Of a stretch of DNA of 64,000 bases, positions 60,133 through 64,000 are shown in pieces (positions within the stretch are counted from its first letter, which is position 1; the number at the start of each line of letters is the position of its first letter). The translations under genes were made by a program, and so were the position numbers. The notes under the pieces are model-generated. The model ran no database searches and was not told the DNA's origin. It saw only the letters and a list, made by a program, of their open reading frames with translations. Source of the DNA: an uncultured Desulfatitalea sp. Its GTDB lineage: Bacteria > Desulfobacterota > Desulfobacteria > Desulfobacterales > Desulfosarcinaceae. The stretch covers positions 880,749-944,748 of the forward strand of contig CALMNL010000004.1 in NCBI GenBank assembly GCA_937868765.1. Direction: 5' to 3'.

Positions 60133-63100
60133 CTATTCAGTTGCTGAGCTTTTCGACCGCCGCCATACCACCTTTTGCCACAACCCCTGCCTCCCCAGCG
60201 CGCGCCATCCCCACTTGAGCCAGCCGAGCAGCGCCAACGCCAGCCACAACGACCAGGCCAGCATCAATAGGCGGTAAGACCACACCGGCAGGCTGAAGAC
60301 CCACGGCCGCGGCATGTTCTCGTCGATGTGGTCCTGGATCCAGTGCAGCGTCATATAGGTGGAGTCGTTCCCCTCGATCTGCATGTCCGGCTGGCCCACC
60401 AGCCCGGCCTGGACTGCCGCGAACAGCGCCACCAGCGCCGCCACGGTCCAGAGCACCAGGCCGATCTGGATCAGATCGAAGGAGAACCAGCCGCCGGGCA
60501 TGTGCTGCCGTTCACGCAGCCCCAGGGCCAGGAGCCAGCCGATGATCAGCAGGGCCATGGGCGCCGGAATCTGGGTCAACCCCAGCCCCAGCAAAAGCCA
60601 TTGCCAGGTTTTCAGCGGTGTCAGGGTCACCCTGCCGAGGATCAGCGCCATCAGCACGATGGCCGCGATGTAGCTCCAGAGGAGCACGGCCGGCCCCCAG
60701 CGCGGGCCGCCCACCAGCAGGATCCAGCGGTTGTCGGGCATCTGCACCGTCACCCGGGCATTGACCCCCGCCTGGCCGATCTTGACCGGCGGCACCCGAT
60801 AGAGCGCGGAAAAAGGCGCCAATTGCTGCCACTGCACCACGACCTCCTGGGCACCCGGTTGCAGGGGCACGGTCACGAAGTTGCCATCCTGCTGCACCGG
60901 CAGACTGAGACCGTTGACCGTCACCTGTTGCAAATTGGCGTTGGGCGGCAGGGAAATCGTGTGCTGCCCCCCGCGGCTGCTGCGCAGATGGAGCTGCAAC
61001 TGCCCCTGGCCGAAGCGCTGGCCGGGGGTCAGGGTCAGTTCGGCGCCATCGATGGTTTTGGTCTGGCCCGCCACGGCCGGCGGCCGGCTGATCTGAATCG
61101 TCACCTGCTCGCCCGGCCAGGGTTGCCAGCGGGGCTGCCACAGGCCGGCCGCATCCTGAAGGTGCACGGCGGCGATGCCTTCCAGCGCGCAGTGCCAGAC
61201 CGCGCTGGCGTCGAGCACCCACGTTTCGGTCCAGGGAACGCCCTTGGGCGCTTCCAACCGGATCAGGGGGGTAATGGGCAGGTTGGCGCTGAAAGCCACC
61301 GATTTTTGGTCCGGCCCCATATTGATCAACGCCTGGTTCTGCTGCACCTGGACTCCCTCGGTGGTGACCGACTCGCCGGCCAGCAGGGGAACGGCCGCCA
61401 CCACCGGAGCACCGGTGGGGGTCAGGCGGCGCACCTGCGTGTCGCTCCGCCAGGTCAACCCCAGGCGCAGCACGCGAACCACTTCCAGGAAGGGCGGCAA
61501 GCCGTCCCGGGCGGAGGTCGCGGCAACCGGTTGGGCATCGGATTGGATCCGAATCAGCTGAATGCTGGAACCGACGCTGCCATCCTCGTGGATGCCCTCC
61601 AGGCGCCATCCCTGCACCACATGGGAAGCCGTGTGCGGCTTGAGGGGCAGGGGAATCTGCACCACCCCCTCCTGGGCCACATTGCCCAGCAGCACCAGGG
61701 TGTGCAACCCCTCGGGGATCAGGGCCCACAACTGGCCGTCATTGTCCCGGGCCAGACCGCCGACCGGGGCATTGTCCAGCAGGATCTGCTCCGGCGTCCA
61801 CGACTTGCGGTTGACCGGCAGCGGAACGGCCACCCTGGCGGCGCAATTGACTTTGAGCAGGACCTGCAGATCATCGCCGCCGGCCGTGATCTCCATGCGG
61901 CTGACATCGGCGCAATGGGGAAGACAGTCGGGCTTTTCCAGGATACGCTGGCGCAATTGGTCCAGAAGCTCCCGGGGCGGGAACCCCTCGGCGGCCGACG
62001 TGCCCGGGTGCAGCGCGCAAACCCCCGCCCCAACCACCAGCATCAACACGCCCACGCCCAGGCGCTGGCGCAGACGCTCCCACCAGGCGCGCCACCAGGG
62101 GCTCCAACCGATCAGCACCCAGATCACGGCGGCCAGCAGGGCCACCCGCACCAGTGCCAGAAACAGATTGGCCCAGGGGGTCAGCAGGAAGAGACGCAGG
62201 GTCTGGCTGCGGGCCACCGGGCCGCTCCAGGCAAGGGATACCGATTGCCACTGCCAGTCGGGCAGTCCCGGCCCGGTGGGGATCAGGGCATCGGGGTCCT
62301 GCTGGTCCATCGGGCGCGTCATGGCAGCCGGCGCAGGCGGCGAGGGCGCGGCGGCAAGCGCCGGCCCTCTTTTTTGAAGCCCCTCCTCTTCTTCGGCTTG
62401 ATCCAGGGCCTCCTCGCGTTCCATCATATTTTCCTGGGCCTTATCGGTTTCGTAAGCCGGGGCAAAGCCCCCGGCGTGCCGGCTTGACACGGGGTAGGGC
62501 GCACTCACCGGCGCCAATTGAGGATAGAGCCCCCAGCGAATCTGCTGCACTGCAAAGGGCACGGCCGTCACCAGCAGTGCCACCGCCGCACCGATGCCCC
62601 ACAGCTGGACCAGGCGCTTGAACCAGCCGACCGGCAGCAGCGGCAGCAGGGCCAATACAGCCAAAAGGTGCAGCCACACCAGGCGCGGCGCCCCAGGCTC
62701 GTGGAAGATCAGGGTCATGGCGATCAGGGCCACGCCGCCCCACCGCCAGGTGCGCAACCGATAGACGGCCAGGGCGATGATCAGCACCAGGAAAAAATCG
62801 AACAGCGACCAGCGCTGCAGCCAGGTGTCGGAGAGCTGGTCCACCCCGGTGGCCGCCACCAGGCGCCAGCCGGGGGGCAGGTGCAGCACGCCGGAGACCG
62901 ATTGGAAATCCTGGTCCCAGCCGGTGGCCGACAACGCGCCGGTACGCTGCGGCAGACGGGCGTCGGCCTGCAGATCCAGCTGTCCGTGCCGCAATTCCAC
63001 GCCCATCTTCTTCTCGGGGCCCTGTTCGGTGATCACCCGCTCCTCGCCGCCCACGGCCACGCGGCCCAGGACCAGCGGCGGATTCATAGCCAGGGACCAC

Positions 63101-63999
63101 TGGCGGCGCAAGGCCCCCCGGATCTGGTCCTGCACCGTGAAACCGCCGCCGTCGAAATCGAGCCACCAGTTGCGCTGCAAGCTCAATTGATCCGGCCCGG
63201 GGTCCGGGTCTCCCCGCCGGATCTCCTTTAGGGTCAGACTCTCTTGCGCTTTGAGCAGATAGGCCGGCCATTGCCGCCAGTCCTCGGGCATCTCGGTCTG
63301 ACTGGGCTCGACGGGGGTCGCATCCAAGATCTCCACCATGCGCAATTCATGCCGCGGTTGAAACGACCAGATCTCTTCACCATAGGGACAGGGGCCGGCG
63401 CTGATCTTGAATTGCGGTCCGGCCAGCCGGGCCAACAGCCTCACTTCCCAGCGCCCGGCCCGGGCCTGCAGGCTCAAACGGCCGTCGGCCGCCATGCGCG
63501 CCGGCAGCGCGCTGTCCAGGGCCATGGGCGTGCCGCCGGCCAAAAGCACCTGGGTCAGTGAGATCTCCCGGGGCCTGCCCGACACCTCCAGGCGCAGCAA
63601 GGTAGTCACCTGCATGGGCACCGTGTCGTCCAGCAGGCGGAACACCTGGATGCTGAATTTATCCGCCCCGCTGTCTGTGGTCTCGCCTTCCCGCAGCCAT
63701 AACCGGCCCCGGGCGTCGATCAGGGGCAAATGCACCTCGCGACCGTCGATGGCCAGGGAAAGCAGGCCCAGGGAGGGCGGCACAGGCATGGTTTCCGGCA
63801 GGCGGCCCCAGGAAAAGCGACCCATGATGCGGTGTTCACCGGAGCCCAGGCGCACCGCAGGCCCCCCCAGGTGATCGACCACCGGCGCCGATTGGCCGTC
63901 GATCACCACACTGTCCGGCCAGACCGCTCCGCCGCCGGGCAGAGCGGCCCAGCCGTCGGCAAACATCAACCAGCGCTGCTCGAAGGCGCCGCCCGTGGC
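60133..63999 (-). CDS. Very large membrane protein of unknown function (5' truncated)
   Basis: The frame stays open to the window edge and encodes at least 1,288 residues, so its start lies beyond 64000. The N-terminal third is beta-rich and likely extracytoplasmic. Hydrophobic clusters then appear in the middle (LFDFFLVLIIALAVY; LHLLAVLALLPLLP; FLALVRVALLAAVIWVL). A second soluble part follows an internal signal-like helix ending TSAAEG and includes CLPHCADVSRMEI. About five TM helices lie at the C-terminus (YIAAIVLMALILG, LIIGWLLALGL, VWSYRLLMLAWSLWLALALLG). I do not recognise the family. The codon use matches the neighbours. Confidence 0.8.
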   Translation of the reverse strand, partial: ATGGAFEQRWLMFADGWAALPGGGAVWPDSVVIDGQSAPVVDHLGGPAVRLGSGEHRIMGRFSWGRLPETMPVPPSLGLLSLAIDGREVHLPLIDARGRLWLREGETTDSGADKFSIQVFRLLDDTVPMQVTTLLRLEVSGRPREISLTQVLLAGGTPMALDSALPARMAADGRLSLQARAGRWEVRLLARLAGPQFKISAGPCPYGEEIWSFQPRHELRMVEILDATPVEPSQTEMPEDWRQWPAYLLKAQESLTLKEIRRGDPDPGPDQLSLQRNWWLDFDGGGFTVQDQIRGALRRQWSLAMNPPLVLGRVAVGGEERVITEQGPEKKMGVELRHGQLDLQADARLPQRTGALSATGWDQDFQSVSGVLHLPPGWRLVAATGVDQLSDTWLQRWSLFDFFLVLIIALAVYRLRTWRWGGVALIAMTLIFHEPGAPRLVWLHLLAVLALLPLLPVGWFKRLVQLWGIGAAVALLVTAVPFAVQQIRWGLYPQLAPVSAPYPVSSRHAGGFAPAYETDKAQENMMEREEALDQAEEEEGLQKRGPALAAAPSPPAPAAMTRPMDQQDPDALIPTGPGLPDWQWQSVSLAWSGPVARSQTLRLFLLTPWANLFLALVRVALLAAVIWVLIGWSPWWRAWWERLRQRLGVGVLMLVVGAGVCALHPGTSAAEGFPPRELLDQLRQRILEKPDCLPHCADVSRMEITAGGDDLQVLLKVNCAARVAVPLPVNRKSWTPEQILLDNAPVGGLARDNDGQLWALIPEGLHTLVLLGNVAQEGVVQIPLPLKPHTASHVVQGWRLEGIHEDGSVGSSIQLIRIQSDAQPVAATSARDGLPPFLEVVRVLRLGLTWRSDTQVRRLTPTGAPVVAAVPLLAGESVTTEGVQVQQNQALINMGPDQKSVAFSANLPITPLIRLEAPKGVPWTETWVLDASAVWHCALEGIAAVHLQDAAGLWQPRWQPWPGEQVTIQISRPPAVAGQTKTIDGAELTLTPGQRFGQGQLQLHLRSSRGGQHTISLPPNANLQQVTVNGLSLPVQQDGNFVTVPLQPGAQEVVVQWQQLAPFSALYRVPPVKIGQAGVNARVTVQMPDNRWILLVGGPRWGPAVLLWSYIAAIVLMALILGRVTLTPLKTWQWLLLGLGLTQIPAPMALLIIGWLLALGLRERQHMPGGWFSFDLIQIGLVLWTVAALVALFAAVQAGLVGQPDMQIEGNDSTYMTLHWIQDHIDENMPRPWVFSLPVWSYRLLMLAWSLWLALALLGWLKWGWRALGRQGLWQKVVWRRSKSSATE

Positions 64000-64000
64000 G

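Noticed and set aside
58281-62487. Long plus-strand frames opposite recN and the giant membrane protein
   Set aside because: They have low-complexity composition (His, Gln, Arg, Gly) typical of antisense frames in GC-rich DNA, with RecN motifs certain on the other strand.

Overview
The window looks like a high-GC chromosomal segment from a member of the Desulfobacterota, probably a Desulfosarcina-like sulfate reducer. This is inferred from the combination of gene families: a sodium-pumping methylmalonyl-CoA decarboxylase operon, TrpB2, an FmdB zinc ribbon, a Fur-FeoA fusion, a PilMNOPQ operon led by a small Xre regulator, and Cys-rich mini-proteins. No rRNA or tRNA was seen, so the lineage is inference.

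Region 1 (1-16.0 kb) is a complete type I-E CRISPR-Cas locus. A fragment of an unknown gene and a group II intron domain V-like hairpin come first. Then cas3, cse1 (cas8e), cse2 (cas11), cas7, cas5 and cas6e run with almost no gaps. A DinD/BRO-N-like gene is inserted in the operon, followed by cas1 and cas2. A 92-base leader precedes one very large array of 96 repeats and 95 spacers (29-base repeat, mostly 32-base spacers). Two spacers come from overlapping stretches of the same target on opposite strands, and one spacer occurs twice.

Region 2 (16.0-22.4 kb, mostly minus strand) holds a small Cys-rich protein, TrpB2, a small zinc-ribbon protein, and the membrane methylmalonyl-CoA decarboxylase operon (carboxyltransferase, beta subunit, OadG-like subunit with a large extracytoplasmic domain, biotin carrier). 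Region 3 (22.4-27.8 kb) is a glyoxylate-bypass unit: aceK, aceB, aceA, closed by a clear terminator.

Region 4 (27.9-41.9 kb) is mixed: a hotdog thioesterase, a VanZ-like protein, a YihY-family membrane protein, a MamK-like actin overlapping an amidase gene, a DedA/YqaA-like protein abutting Pcm, a TrkA-N potassium channel, 5-formyl-THF cyclo-ligase, serS-thrC, and a LysM protein followed by a TPR lipoprotein. Region 5 (42.1-52.0 kb) is the type IV pilus assembly operon (Xre-pilM-N-O-P-Q-lipoprotein, minus strand) with a divergent sensor kinase/NtrC-type regulator pair.

Region 6 (52-64 kb, minus strand) holds a TPR membrane protein, a PfkB-family kinase, an SH3 protein, the Fur-FeoA fusion, an FmdB protein, a multi-TM sensor kinase with a flavin reductase, recN, whose stop codon lies in the end of a 145-base palindromic element, and a very large unrecognised membrane protein cut by the window end.

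The strongest candidates for something undescribed are the DinD/BRO-N gene inside the cas operon, the MamK-like actin paired with a cell-wall amidase outside any magnetosome cluster, and the palindromic element at the recN 3' end.
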